DNA from: Poriferisodalis sp965214215
GTDB lineage: Bacteria; Actinomycetota; Acidimicrobiia; Acidimicrobiales; Poriferisodalaceae
Direction of reading: 5' to 3'
NCBI RefSeq assembly: GCF_965214215.1
Contig: NZ_CBDCBD010000003.1
Coordinates: 682,001 to 746,000, forward strand
DNA length: 64,000 nt
Shown: positions 32,147-40,783 of the stretch, piece by piece
Numbering within the stretch: the stretch's first letter is position 1
Layout of the letters: every line of letters starts with the position of its first letter
Position numbers and translations under genes: made by a program
The notes under the pieces: model-generated
What the model was told of the DNA's origin: nothing
Databases searched by the model: none
The model's input: only the letters and a program-made list of their open reading frames with translations

Positions 32147-33703
32147 TCACAGGGGCACGTTGCCGTGCTTGCGGCGCGGCAGCTCTTCGCGCTTGGTGCC
32201 GATCACGTCGAATGCGGCGATGACCTTCTGGCGGGTCTCGGCAGGGTCGATGACTGCATCGACGATGCCGCGCTCGGCAGCGATGTAGGGGTTCGCATAC
32301 TTACGGCTGTACTCGTCGACTAGCGCCGCCTTGCGGGCCTCGGGATCGGCGGCTTGCTGCAGCTCGCGCCGGTTCAGGATCTCCACCGCCCCCTGCGGAC
32401 CCATCACCGCCAACTCAGCCGTGGGCCAGGCAAAGCTGACATCGCAGCCCACCGACTTGGAGTCCATGACGACATACGCGCCGCCATAGGCCTTGCGGGT
32501 GATGACCTGCACCCGCGGCACGGTCGCCTCGCAGTAGGCGTACAAAAGCTTGGCGCCGTGGCGGATGATGCCGCCGTGCTCCTGGTCGACGCCGGGCAGG
32601 AACCCGGGCACGTCCACGAACGTCAGCAGCGGGATATTGAAGGCATCGCAGAAGCGCACAAAACGCGCCGCCTTCTCCGACGACTCGATGTCGAGCACGC
32701 CGGCCATCACCATCGGCTGGTTGCCCACAATGCCCACTGAGCGGCCGTTGAGCCGTGCGAAACCGCAAACGATCGAGCCCGCCCAGGCGGCGTGGTACTC
32801 GAAGAAATCGCCGTCGTCGACGACCTCGCCGATCACCTGCTTCATGTCGTAGGGAACATTGGGGCTCTCGGGCATGAGGTCGCGCAACGATGGGCACCAG
32901 CGGTCTGACTCGTCGGTGGCTTCGATGACCGGGGGCGCGTCGAGATTGTTCGACGGCAGGAACGACATCAGGTAACGCACGTCGTCGAGGACGGCTTTCT
33001 CGTCGGCCGCCACGAACGTGGCCACGCCCGACTTGGTGCTGTGCGAACCGGCACCGCCGAGCTCCTCGAGGGTGACGTCCTCGCCGGTGACGGTCTTCAC
33101 CACGTCGGGGCCCGTGATGAACATGTGGCTGGAGTCGCGCACCATGAAGATGAAGTCGGTCATGGCGGGCGAGTAGACGGCGCCGCCGGCGCACGGACCC
33201 ATGATGACGCTGATCTGCGGGATGACGCCCGAGGCCAGCACGTTGCGGCGGAAGATGCCGCCGTAGCCCGCGAGGGAGACCACGCCTTCCTGGATGCGGG
33301 CGCCGGCGCCGTCGTTGAGACCGATGATGGGTGCGCCGACCGACTCCGCGAGATCCATGACCTTGTGAGTCTTCTCGGCGAACACCTCGCCGAGGGCGCC
33401 GCCGAAGACAGTGAAGTCCTGGCTGGCCACGAAGACCTTGCGACCGTCGATATTGCCCCAGCCGGTGATGATGCCGTCGGTGTAGGGACGCTCGTCGAGG
33501 CCGACGTCGTGGGCCCGGTGGCGAGCGAGCATGTCGAGCTCGTGGAACGTGCCCTCGTCGAAGAGGTACTCGATGCGCTCGCGGGCAAGCATCTTGCCCT
33601 TGTCGTGCTGGCGCTGGACAGCTCGCTCGGTGCCGGCGTTGCGCGCCTCGTCGCGGCGGCGGGCCAGCTCTTCCAGCCGCTCGTCCATGGTCGGCTCAGA
33701 CAT
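32147..33703 (-). CDS. pccB: Propionyl/acyl-CoA carboxylase beta subunit (carboxyltransferase)
   Basis: 518 residues. Transfers CO2 from carboxybiotin to propionyl-CoA (or acetyl-CoA). Two crotonase-like halves: GLNDGAGARIQEGVVSLAGY and SVIMGPCAGGAVYSPAM in the first, VDVPGFLPGVDQEHGGIIRH and ITRKAYGGAYVVMDSK in the second. The aspartate after AYGGAYVVM matches the residue linked to propionyl-CoA preference in Streptomyces enzymes, which favours PccB. No biotin-carrying alpha subunit is in this window. ATG 33703. Confidence 0.94.
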   Translation of the reverse strand: MSEPTMDERLEELARRRDEARNAGTERAVQRQHDKGKMLARERIEYLFDEGTFHELDMLARHRAHDVGLDERPYTDGIITGWGNIDGRKVFVASQDFTVFGGALGEVFAEKTHKVMDLAESVGAPIIGLNDGAGARIQEGVVSLAGYGGIFRRNVLASGVIPQISVIMGPCAGGAVYSPAMTDFIFMVRDSSHMFITGPDVVKTVTGEDVTLEELGGAGSHSTKSGVATFVAADEKAVLDDVRYLMSFLPSNNLDAPPVIEATDESDRWCPSLRDLMPESPNVPYDMKQVIGEVVDDGDFFEYHAAWAGSIVCGFARLNGRSVGIVGNQPMVMAGVLDIESSEKAARFVRFCDAFNIPLLTFVDVPGFLPGVDQEHGGIIRHGAKLLYAYCEATVPRVQVITRKAYGGAYVVMDSKSVGCDVSFAWPTAELAVMGPQGAVEILNRRELQQAADPEARKAALVDEYSRKYANPYIAAERGIVDAVIDPAETRQKVIAAFDVIGTKREELPRRKHGNVPL

Positions 33704-33852
33704 CCGCCAGAGCCTACGAGAAAGGCCCGCAACGCAGCCGCTGACAGTAGTTCGTCGATGGCCGGAGGCCCAGACGAACGCCGGGATCGCTGTTGTCCTC
33801 CCGTGAGCGTTGTCCCTAGCTTCTCGGGGTCACGCCGAGCAGGGGTCTGTCT

Positions 33853-34071
33853 GTGAAGAAGCTGGTGGTTGTCTTTTGCCTTGCGGCTGCCGCAATGGCC
33901 GTGGCCGCAGCCGGACTGGTCGTGGCCGTCCGGTATGCCGCCGATGTCGCGCCGACGATCGTCGACTCAGCGCGAGTACAGGTGGATGAGGCTCTCAGGG
34001 ACGCTGCGGCGGTCCCGACGCTTGAACTACGGCGGACTCCACCGGTGGTTGCGAGTGATCGGTCGTGTTGA
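33853..34071 (+). CDS. Small membrane or secreted protein, 72 residues
   Basis: GTG 33853 is preceded by AGCAGGGG. N-terminal hydrophobic helix (KKLVVVFCLAAAAMAVAAAG, continuing LVVAV) with a two-lysine start, then a short amphipathic helix (IVDSARVQVDEALRDAAA) and a tail. Looks like an anchored or exported small protein. No family recognised. It is divergent from pccB and converges on a stretch of about 250 bases (34072-34323) in which I see no convincing gene. Confidence 0.5.
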   Translation: MKKLVVVFCLAAAAMAVAAAGLVVAVRYAADVAPTIVDSARVQVDEALRDAAAVPTLELRRTPPVVASDRSC

Positions 34072-34323
34072 CCGGTTGTTCGACAAGAGAGCGTCTGACA
34101 GACCCAGCCCCGGCAGTGAGCCGAACCTGCCGCCAGCCCCCTTGCCTGCCGTGTCGCCGGTCGGGTCGTCGGCTTCGTCGGCCGGACCGTCGTCGCCGCG
34201 AGCGCTGCCGTTCCCATTCTCGCTCTCAATCATCGATGCCGAGTATGCGAACGGCCGCTCAGCCCGTTCCAACAAACTCCGCTCGAGACGCCACACGCCA
34301 CCCAAGCGCAGCCTGTTGTCGGC

Positions 34324-35622
34324 CTACTTGATCTGCGATCTGCAACCGCCGCGGTGGCCTCTGCGCAGCACACAGCGTCTTTTGGCGCGCGGCATCAGTT
34401 TGCCGCATCTCGGCAGGCTTGCCGCGGCTGCCGCCACATAGCTGTGTCCGCTGTGGTAGGAGGTGCTGATACGGGTCTCGTGTCGGGCTGCGCTCAGGCT
34501 CAGCGCAGGTCCGAGCGTCAAGATGTCGAACTCGTCGGCCTCAAGGCATGCTTTGTGCACGAGGCGGCGCACGATCGGGTCGGGATCGCGGACGGCGCCT
34601 TGCAAGATCTGTCCGAGGTCGGTACGCGCCACAGAACCGTCGTTGTCGGTCACGGCGATCAGCACATTGCGTTCGTCGCCGGTCAGTCGTTCCCACAACG
34701 GCGCGTAGACCTTGCGATGCATCTCGTCCGCTGTGGCGCGCAGCGCCATGTCCACTGCCTCGTCGCCGACAGGTCGAAGCGGCGCACCGGCAAAGCGCCA
34801 TGCGTAGTCGCCGAGGAGTTGCATTTCGTACGGGAGCGGCCCGACATTGACGGTCAGGCGACGCAACGCCTCCTGGTCGTAGTCGCCCCCGGCGTCTTTG
34901 ACGGTCCCGCTGATGAAGGCGTAGGCGTCGGCCGCGTCGAGGCCGGCGAGATCCTCATCGGCGCATCGCCGGAAGAACGACAGCCGGTCGTCGTTGAGGA
35001 CGTTCTTGATGTCGGGCAAGCTGGCTCCGACGAACACCACCGGCGCTTCGTCTCTGCTGGACACATGCTGCAGATCGTTGGCGAGCCGGATCATTTCGTC
35101 GATGTCCACGCGATGCATCTCGTCAATGGTGATCAGCACACCCGCTCCGCCGGATGCAACCATCGCGTCGGCGAGGTCCTCCAAGGCATCGCGGACGTCC
35201 GGTTTGCGGGACATGACGTATCGACGCTCACGGCCGGCACGGAATGGGCCGAGACGCAGACCTGATGAGGTGCGTACTTCGTCGGCCTCCGCAGTTGCCG
35301 TCAAGGCAGGCAGCGTGTCCGCGACTCGTTCGACCCTGGACACGATTCTCTCATGCACACCGGGGGTCCCAGCGTCCACGCTGACTATCGCGTAGCCGAG
35401 CGCGGCAGCCTGCGCCTCGACTGCGTTGAGCATCACGGTCTTGCCTGCGCCTCGCGGCCCCATGACCAGCGTTGTGCTGTGTTTCTTGCGTCGGGGGGAC
35501 CGCAACGCAGCCGCTAGTTCGTTGAGGAGGACGTCCCGGCCGACAATCTGATGGGGGGAGTAGCCGAACCGAGGCGTGAACAGGTTGGCGGGCGGCACTT
35601 CAGGAACAGCCTCAACGTTCAC
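34324..35622 (-). CDS. AAA+ ATPase, ORC1/Cdc6-like, with Cys/His tail
   Basis: 432 residues. AAA core at about 20-260: FGYSPHQIVGRDVLLNELAA, Walker A GPRGAGKT, Walker B VLITIDEM, sensor-1-like VVFVGASLPD. A winged-helix-like part follows (GDERNVLIAVTDNDGSVART). The C-terminal 45 residues hold a possible metal site: a cysteine in LPRCGKLM, another in KRRCVLRRGH and a last one in GGCRS, also found on unrelated actinobacterial proteins. Such ATPases occur in mobile or defence-related loci and can act as DNA-binding switches; target unknown. ATG or GTG 35622. Sits at the edge of an accessory-looking stretch. Confidence 0.8.
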   Translation of the reverse strand: MNVEAVPEVPPANLFTPRFGYSPHQIVGRDVLLNELAAALRSPRRKKHSTTLVMGPRGAGKTVMLNAVEAQAAALGYAIVSVDAGTPGVHERIVSRVERVADTLPALTATAEADEVRTSSGLRLGPFRAGRERRYVMSRKPDVRDALEDLADAMVASGGAGVLITIDEMHRVDIDEMIRLANDLQHVSSRDEAPVVFVGASLPDIKNVLNDDRLSFFRRCADEDLAGLDAADAYAFISGTVKDAGGDYDQEALRRLTVNVGPLPYEMQLLGDYAWRFAGAPLRPVGDEAVDMALRATADEMHRKVYAPLWERLTGDERNVLIAVTDNDGSVARTDLGQILQGAVRDPDPIVRRLVHKACLEADEFDILTLGPALSLSAARHETRISTSYHSGHSYVAAAAASLPRCGKLMPRAKRRCVLRRGHRGGCRSQIK

Positions 35623-35639
35623 GTCCGCAGTCTACGTCT

Positions 35640-35993
35640 GTGGACTGCACAATGCACGAACGCCCGCATGTTGCATTACAGATCACACGTTGCAAGTTCT
35701 ATGGCCTAGCGGTGCCCGAGGCGGCACGTGCCGCTATGAGGTTTAGTAGCTCTACTAACTTCAGCAAGAACCAGCAAAAGCCTTGCAAAACCCGCAATTG
35801 TCGGATCAGAAGACTGATCGTGGAGCGCTCGTCGGCTCCGTGCTCTATCGCAGTGGCAGCAGCAGGCAAACCCGCGGCGCGGCTTGTCGCCGACATGGCA
35901 TACCGCGGCTGCCGACCCCATCCCGAGCTCATCGAAGATGCGCTCGCCGGGGTCGCCCGAACCGAATGGAACGGCCGAATCTATGTCTGCTGA
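35640..35993 (+). pseudogene. Possible gene remnant
   Basis: The last 45 or so residues of this frame (VADMAYRGCRPHPELIEDAL, then AGVARTEWNGRIYVC) look protein-like, but the first half is compositionally odd and lies in the most AT-rich stretch of the window (35640-35830). No family recognised. It overlaps, on the other strand, the tail of the proposed secreted protein, so at most one is real here. An inverted repeat TTAGTAG/CTACTAA is at 35743-35758. Confidence 0.25.
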
Positions 35994-36308
35994 ACGTCGC
36001 TGCTGCGGTCGACGGCGGGTCCGGTTTCGCTGAGCCCGGGCTGGCTCACAGTGCGGCCCCGCCCCGCTCGGCGGCTGATCGACAGAATCCGGCGACCGCT
36101 CCCGGTCAGCCGGCGGCGGCGGCTTCGGTTTCGGGTGCCATCCGGGAAAGCACGTTGTCTTGAATGTGATGTCGTCGAAGACGCATGTCTTGTGCGATGC
36201 CGCTGCGGGGGCTGCCCCGATGACCGGCGGCACGACCGCCGCGAGCGTCAGTGTGATCGCTGACGCGGCGAGCCGGCATCGGCGTGCAGATGTCTGAGAG
36301 AGACTCAT
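35706..36308 (-). CDS. Secreted protein, probably frameshifted
   Basis: ATG 36308. A convincing signal peptide (RRCRLAASAITLTLAAVV, cleavage near AAPAAASH) leads into SHKTCVFDDITFKTTCFPGW, where the two cysteines may pair, and then PKPKPPPPADRERS. After about residue 80 the sequence turns arginine-rich and loses protein character. A frameshift or decay around 36050-36080 is likely, and the true product may end near 36000. Not recognised as a named family. No ribosome site seen. Confidence 0.4.
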   Translation of the reverse strand: MSLSQTSARRCRLAASAITLTLAAVVPPVIGAAPAAASHKTCVFDDITFKTTCFPGWHPKPKPPPPADRERSPDSVDQPPSGAGPHCEPARAQRNRTRRRPQQRRSADIDSAVPFGSGDPGERIFDELGMGSAAAVCHVGDKPRRGFACCCHCDRARSRRALHDQSSDPTIAGFARLLLVLAEVSRATKPHSGTCRLGHR

Positions 36309-36488
36309 AGCGATCGACGATGACGACCGGCCATGCGTCGGTCATGCAAACCTCGGCGTCGCGGACGGCAGGGTCGAGCCCGCCTGCTTGCCGGTGCGCA
36401 AGCCGCCGGCGTGGCCGGCGTTCTGTACGCCGTGGTCTGCCTGTCTGCGCAAGGCTGGTGCGCCGCCTTTCGCTGCCGCAGCGGCTGC

Positions 36489-37709
36489 TCAGGTGTTCTG
36501 CGGGCAGACGAGGTTGCGCATGAGCGCTCCGAATCGGTGCCCGCCGCTGAGCGTGTCAGCGGCTTGCTCTCCGATGATTGCCGCGAGCTCGTCAGGCGAG
36601 CCGCCGAAGCCGCACACCGAACGCATGGCCCGCACGACGCATCGCAGGTCGCGGGTGTCGAGCAGGGTGCGCATCGCCCACGCCGTCGGTTCGCCGCGCT
36701 TGTTCGGCTCCAGGTTGTACACGGAGATCATCCACTCGGCGAGCAGGTCAGCGACGGACACGCCTTGGGGGTTCGGCTGGCCGTCGGTGGGCACGCCGGT
36801 GTCGAGCACGAACGCCCACTGTCGGTCAGCGATCTCAGGCTGTGACTCGTCGGCGATGTAGCCGACGGCGGCGGCCCGCAGGTAGAGGCTCTTCATTGTG
36901 TAGGTGCCGTCCGCCCACAGATACGGCCCGTAAGACGGCGGTATCTCCGAATTCAGCGTCTCGGGGGTGACGACATCGTCATACCCGATGCTCCACGTGT
37001 CGTTCGTGGTCTCATAGAACAGATAGTCGCTCACGTTCGCCGCGGTGATCAGCCCGCCGGTGTACACCATGGCGAGCTGCTCATCGGTGCGCCAGCCCGT
37101 ACCGACAGGATCTCCGCCGTATGTGGAGATGACAGTGTCCCAGTTCGCGTACGCTCGATCCCAGTAGCCAACGATCTCTGCCATCTCCTCAACGGTGAAA
37201 AGGAGGCGGCCATACCAGGTGCTTCGCCAGTTGTCGTCGTCGGGCGGCGGGCATGCGGGGAACAGCGCTCTGATGGCTGCGTGGTCGAAGTAGGCGCCGT
37301 CGGGAAGAAGTCCGTTCGGGGAGCGTCGGTCGTAGGACGGCTCGACGGTTTCGGCGGGTTCGGGCCATGCGCGGGCGAGTTCTTCGAGGACACGGCGTTC
37401 GACGACGGCTGCTCTGGTTGCGGCGAGTTCCTCGGCGTCGTCGTCGCCGGAGAGATCTTCGGGTGCTGCGGTCGTGGCGGGGGCTGTGTCCGGGGGAGCC
37501 GTCGTGGTCGGCGGTGCCTCGGTCGTTGTCGGCGTGGCGGCGGGCGCGGTTGTCGCCGGAGGCGTCGTCGCAGCGGGAGCGCTGTCGTCGGGGTCGTCTG
37601 TGCTGCTGCAAGCCGCGGCGAGCATCACAGCAGCGACCGTCACAGCAGCCAAACGCCGCCGCGCGGGTCGCCGCAGGGCGGTGGACGTGGTCGGTGCGGG
37701 GAACGTCAT
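36489..37709 (-). CDS. Large lipoprotein of unknown function
   Basis: 406 residues from ATG 37709 (GGAGGG seven bases upstream). Lipoprotein signal: AAVTVAAVMLAAACSS with the lipobox LAAAC. A Thr/Pro/Ala-rich linker follows (about 35-85), then a globular domain without recognised family (WRSTWYGRLLFTVEEMAEIV; YGPYLWADGTYTMKSLYLRA). Three cysteines near the C-terminus (LRCVVRAMRSVCGF, NLVCPQNT) could form disulphides. Expected on the outer face of the membrane. Neighbours are orphan genes, so context gives no role. Confidence 0.8.
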   Translation of the reverse strand: MTFPAPTTSTALRRPARRRLAAVTVAAVMLAAACSSTDDPDDSAPAATTPPATTAPAATPTTTEAPPTTTAPPDTAPATTAAPEDLSGDDDAEELAATRAAVVERRVLEELARAWPEPAETVEPSYDRRSPNGLLPDGAYFDHAAIRALFPACPPPDDDNWRSTWYGRLLFTVEEMAEIVGYWDRAYANWDTVISTYGGDPVGTGWRTDEQLAMVYTGGLITAANVSDYLFYETTNDTWSIGYDDVVTPETLNSEIPPSYGPYLWADGTYTMKSLYLRAAAVGYIADESQPEIADRQWAFVLDTGVPTDGQPNPQGVSVADLLAEWMISVYNLEPNKRGEPTAWAMRTLLDTRDLRCVVRAMRSVCGFGGSPDELAAIIGEQAADTLSGGHRFGALMRNLVCPQNT

Positions 37710-37825
37710 AGGGCACCCTCCGTGCTTTTGCGGCCGGCGGACGCGTCGATCTGTGTCCGGCATTCAACCATGATGATGAACGCCGGCCGTTGTGGGGCAC
37801 GCCAGGCGCGCAGGCGGCGGCAGCG

Positions 37826-38146
37826 TCAGGCCGGCTTTGTCTTCTTGGCGCCGTGGACGGATGGCTCGCTGCCCCTTTGCAGCCGAACGGTGTCGAGCGG
37901 CCCGAGAACGGTCGTCGGCTGAGAGTTCAACTGCCAGTCTCGGTTGATGTGCAGCCGCGTCGCGTCGCATATCTCAGGCGTCCCGTCCCACAGGAATCGC
38001 GCGTTGACTTGTTGTCCGCTTCGGTGCTTGCCGTATGAGCGCATCAGCCACGTCTTGGTCCGGCGGTAGTCGATCTCGGGGTGCTCACCCGACAGGCGCG
38101 CTGCGGTGAGATGCACTGCCGCGGCCATGATGTCACAGCCGATCAT
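37826..38146 (-). CDS. Hypothetical protein, 106 residues
   Basis: Frame has normal GC-rich third positions and a plausible composition (VHLTAARLSGEHPEIDYRRT; FLWDGTPEICDATRLHINRD). A second ATG at 38128 (MAAAVHLTAA) may be the true start. No family recognised and no membrane segment. It lies in the accessory stretch between the lipoprotein and MazEF. Confidence 0.5.
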   Translation of the reverse strand: MIGCDIMAAAVHLTAARLSGEHPEIDYRRTKTWLMRSYGKHRSGQQVNARFLWDGTPEICDATRLHINRDWQLNSQPTTVLGPLDTVRLQRGSEPSVHGAKKTKPA

Positions 38147-38198
38147 CGCGTTCTCTAGCAGTCCGCTGTGCGCTGGCTGGGTGCTGGGGGCAGCTGCG

Positions 38199-38363
38199 GT
38201 GACGGGTTACAGAGAAGATGTGGAATGGCGGGAGGCTCCGGCATTCGAGGTGCTCATGCTCGGCGCCCTCTGTGACTATCAAAGAATCAGCGCAGCGGAG
38301 AACTACCTGAGGACGAACTTTGGCGAGCTGTGGGATCGGCTCGGAGTCAAGATCATCCGCTGA
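38199..38363 (+). CDS. Hypothetical small protein, 54 residues
   Basis: Proposed start GTG 38199. The sequence VEWREAPAFEVLMLGALCDY and ISAAENYLRTNFGELWDRLG looks like a helical protein. Longer starts exist upstream (38106) but overlap the opposite-strand gene. No family or ribosome site recognised; could be chance. Confidence 0.3.
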   Translation: MTGYREDVEWREAPAFEVLMLGALCDYQRISAAENYLRTNFGELWDRLGVKIIR

Positions 38364-38398
38364 CCGCGCCGCCTTGTCACTCCCGGAATTGGGCGTGT

Positions 38399-38728
38399 TC
38401 AATCGCAGGAGAACGCGAATTCCATTGCGGTGCAGATCTGCCGCATCCGCTCGTCGCTCAGACGACCCAAGCGCTCCACCATCGAAGCCTGAGACGTGAT
38501 GCGCACGGAGTCGAGGTTGACGGCCGAGAGTTCCGATACGGGATCGTCACCGGGTTCAAGCACAACCTCGCTCGACAAGCCTCGGATCGTTGTCGTGCAT
38601 GGCGCCACTACCGCGTTCGTCAGGCGATCCAAGGCGGAATCGCGCAGCAACACGACGACTGGACGGCGCCCGATGTCCGGCGCTTCACACCACCAGACCT
38701 CACCCCACCGTGGACGAGTCGCATTCAC
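38399..38728 (-). CDS. mazF: MazF-family mRNA interferase toxin
   Basis: 109 residues. PemK/MazF fold: WGEVWWCEAPDIGRRPVVVL at the start, APCTTTIRGLSSEVVLEPGD in the middle (active-site Thr/Arg region), and LSAVNLDSVRITSQASM. Cleaves RNA at short motifs to stop growth. ATG 38728 overlaps the antitoxin stop as ATGA, the classical toxin-antitoxin arrangement with the antitoxin first. Confidence 0.94.
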   Translation of the reverse strand: MNATRPRWGEVWWCEAPDIGRRPVVVLLRDSALDRLTNAVVAPCTTTIRGLSSEVVLEPGDDPVSELSAVNLDSVRITSQASMVERLGRLSDERMRQICTAMEFAFSCD

Positions 38729-39000
38729 GGCCGTACTTCGTCGGTGTCGGTTTCCCCAGGGCGCTGTGCCTGATGAAGGTCGGCCGCCAGGAATGATTCC
38801 AAGTCACCCCACTTATCGGGTGCGCTGAGCGGAATGCGGTCGTAGACCTCGTACTGCGCATCAATCTCAGCCTTGCGGTGACGTTTGGCGAGGGCCTCGA
38901 GCGCGGCGTCCATCATCGCTGCATCGCTGTCCCAGGCTTGCAGCCCACGAGCGTGGGCGAGAAGGTCTTCATCGACTGTAGTGCTTACTCGACGCCTCAT
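38725..39000 (-). CDS. mazE: MazE-type ribbon-helix-helix antitoxin
   Basis: 91 residues. N-terminal ribbon-helix-helix DNA-binding part (MRRRVSTTVDEDLLAHARGL; ALEALAKRHRKAEID) and an acidic C-terminus (APDKWGDLESFLAADLH) that would wrap the toxin. A palindrome 11 bases before the ATG is a likely operator. Fusion of DNA-binding and toxin-binding parts and the four-base overlap with mazF support the call; the antitoxin subfamily is not certain. Confidence 0.88.
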   Translation of the reverse strand: MRRRVSTTVDEDLLAHARGLQAWDSDAAMMDAALEALAKRHRKAEIDAQYEVYDRIPLSAPDKWGDLESFLAADLHQAQRPGETDTDEVRP

Positions 39001-39010
39001 GCCACAAACG

Positions 39011-39026
39011 TAGCATTTTCATGCTA
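39011..39026. promoter_or_regulatory. Palindromic operator candidate for mazEF
   Basis: TAGCAT and ATGCTA separated by TTTC, just upstream of the antitoxin start. Ribbon-helix-helix antitoxins bind such short inverted repeats to repress their own operon. Confidence 0.55.
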
Positions 39027-39147
39027 TTCATGTGGCCCGCAGGAGCGAGGGCGACGTCTGGCACATCGCGCCGGCAGTTCCACGGGAAACGAGCGACTGT
39101 CGTGGTCGGCGAGAACGCAAGAAGACATGTTGAGGACGCGACCGCTG

Positions 39148-39220
39148 GGGAGGCGGCAGGACCCTCTGCTCCAGCGATCCGGCTGGTCGCAACGTCGCGG
39201 AGTCTCCTGCCGCCTCCCCA
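39148..39220 (+). repeat. Hairpin element family 1, copy c
   Basis: 73 bp between the divergent mazE and VOC genes. Perfect 15-bp arms GGGGAGGCGGCAGGA / TCCTGCCGCCTCCCC around the core; this copy has CCAGC/GCTGG changes and a closing GCGGA. The only copy not near a gene 3' end. Confidence 0.85.
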
Positions 39221-39287
39221 TCTAGGGCAACTGTGCCCAGAAGCTGTGACATCGGTGCCTGCTGGGCTCACGTCGTAAGCTGCGGGC

Positions 39288-39647
39288 ATGGAACTGGGGC
39301 CTGTGCATCACGTATCGATCAACTGCGCTGATGTGGACGCTGCGGCGCCGTTCTACACCGAGGTGTTGGGCATGAAGCAGCTCGACCGGCCTGACTTCGG
39401 CTTCAACGGGCGATGGCTGCAGACCCCTGGCGGCGGCGAGGTGCATCTCATCGAGGTGACCGACTGGGTGCCGCCCAAGGGCCAGCACTGGGCCTTCAAG
39501 GTGGCCGACATCGACGCCACCGTGGCGGAGCTGCGAGACGCTGGCGTGAGGGTCAAGGACCCGGTGCCGCTGCCGGGCACGACCGCCCGCCAGACGTTCT
39601 TCTTCGACCCCGCCGGCAACATGATCGAGCTGAACCAGCCGGCCTGA
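39288..39647 (+). CDS. VOC-family (glyoxalase-like) metalloprotein
   Basis: 119 residues. Two beta-alpha-beta-beta-beta modules: VHHVSINCADVDAAAPFYTE then EVHLIEV, and GQHWAFKVADIDATVAEL then FFFDPAGNMIELNQ. Metal ligands expected at His (HHVSIN), Glu (VHLIEV), His (GQHWAF) and Glu (NMIELN) are all present. Could be a lyase, dioxygenase or resistance-type protein; substrate not assignable. ATG 39288. Confidence 0.9.
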   Translation: MELGPVHHVSINCADVDAAAPFYTEVLGMKQLDRPDFGFNGRWLQTPGGGEVHLIEVTDWVPPKGQHWAFKVADIDATVAELRDAGVRVKDPVPLPGTTARQTFFFDPAGNMIELNQPA

Positions 39648-39707
39648 ATCCGTCTTCGCCCGAATCAGTCTTCCGCTTGGACCAGGCCTCGGGGAAGTTC
39701 GTCTGAA

Positions 39708-40628
39708 CTAGGCGTCGGCGCGGTAGGCCGCCAGATTCATCACCCGGTCGAACAAGTTCTCTGCGCCGATCTGATTGCAGAGGGCTTCAAAGCCGCTGTG
39801 CGGGCCGTGCCATACCAGCTCATCGACGCTGTCAGACACGGGTGCATCGGTGCGCACCGTGGCTATGCGGCGGAACAGCAAGGCGAGATCTAGTTCGGCA
39901 ACGAGCGTTGCAGCGAGGCCGGCAGCGCCGCGGACCTTGGGCGCCCAGTCTTCGTGCGAGTCGGGAATCGCCTCGATGTGGCCGTAGTGCGACAGCATCA
40001 CTGATGTTGACTTGGCGCCCCAGCCCTTCAGGCCTGGAAAGCCGTCAGCGCTGTCGCCGACGAGGCCTAGATAGTCGGGAATCGAGGGGGGCCTGACGCC
40101 GAACTTGGCCTCGACGCCGGCCGCGTCAATGATCTCGTCGGCCCGGCGGTCCCACTGGACGACCTTGCCGCCCACGCACTGGCCCAAGTCCTTGTCGGGC
40201 GTGCAGATGAACACCTGCCGGACTTGCTCGTCGTCATCAGCCAGCGCCGCGCCGGCTGCCATGGCGTCATCGGCTTCGAACTCGATCATCGGCCACACAG
40301 CGACGCCCAGCAGCCGCAGAGCCTCCTCGGTGGGATGGAACTGGGACAACAGGTCGGGGTCGATGCCTGAGCCGTCCTTGTAGCCCGGCCACAGATCATT
40401 GCGGAACGACTCCACGACATGATCGGTGGCCACGGCGATGTGCGTTGCGCCAGCCTCCAGCAGCATCACCATGTTGCCCAGCACGCCTCGCAACGCCCCG
40501 ATCTCACAGCCGTCGGGCGCCTTGCGGCTGGGCACCGCGAAGAAGTGACGGAACAACTCGTAGGTGCCGTCAATCAGGTGAACATCGAACTGGCCGGCCG
40601 GGGGCGGTGCTCCTGGCGATCCCTCCAT
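39708..40628 (-). CDS. 5'-3' exonuclease (FEN/PolI-N family)
   Basis: 306 residues. Stand-alone relative of the DNA polymerase I 5' nuclease domain, which removes RNA primers and flaps. Metal-binding acidic residues are visible in HLIDGTYELFRHF, ATDHVVESFRN, IEFEADDAMAAGAAL and ICTPDKDLGQCV. The helix-hairpin-helix PSIPDYLGLVGDSADGFPG with GLKGWGAKS binds duplex DNA. ATG 40628. Divergent from the acyl-CoA synthetase. Confidence 0.93.
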   Translation of the reverse strand: MEGSPGAPPPAGQFDVHLIDGTYELFRHFFAVPSRKAPDGCEIGALRGVLGNMVMLLEAGATHIAVATDHVVESFRNDLWPGYKDGSGIDPDLLSQFHPTEEALRLLGVAVWPMIEFEADDAMAAGAALADDDEQVRQVFICTPDKDLGQCVGGKVVQWDRRADEIIDAAGVEAKFGVRPPSIPDYLGLVGDSADGFPGLKGWGAKSTSVMLSHYGHIEAIPDSHEDWAPKVRGAAGLAATLVAELDLALLFRRIATVRTDAPVSDSVDELVWHGPHSGFEALCNQIGAENLFDRVMNLAAYRADA

Positions 40629-40783
40629 GAGCGCGACCTTAGGAGCCAGCAGTCCAGGGCATCGCCGCCACAGGCCGCCCTAGAGTTGGCGCGGCCGAGC
40701 CGCCGGGGCAACCTCCGGCCGCCGGGCGACTGAACCAACAGACGAACATGGTCCACGGCGACACACGACACTGAGGGGACGAC

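Noticed and set aside
34027..34305. Small minus-strand frame downstream of the AAA ATPase
   Set aside because: Gly/Asp-rich without conserved character and overlapping the better supported plus-strand gene at 33853; kept as non-coding.
35706..36308. In-frame TGA selenoprotein in the odd 36-kb region
   Set aside because: The breakdown of coding character after residue 80 fits a frameshift; no conserved redox motif with TGA and no SECIS-like hairpin was seen.
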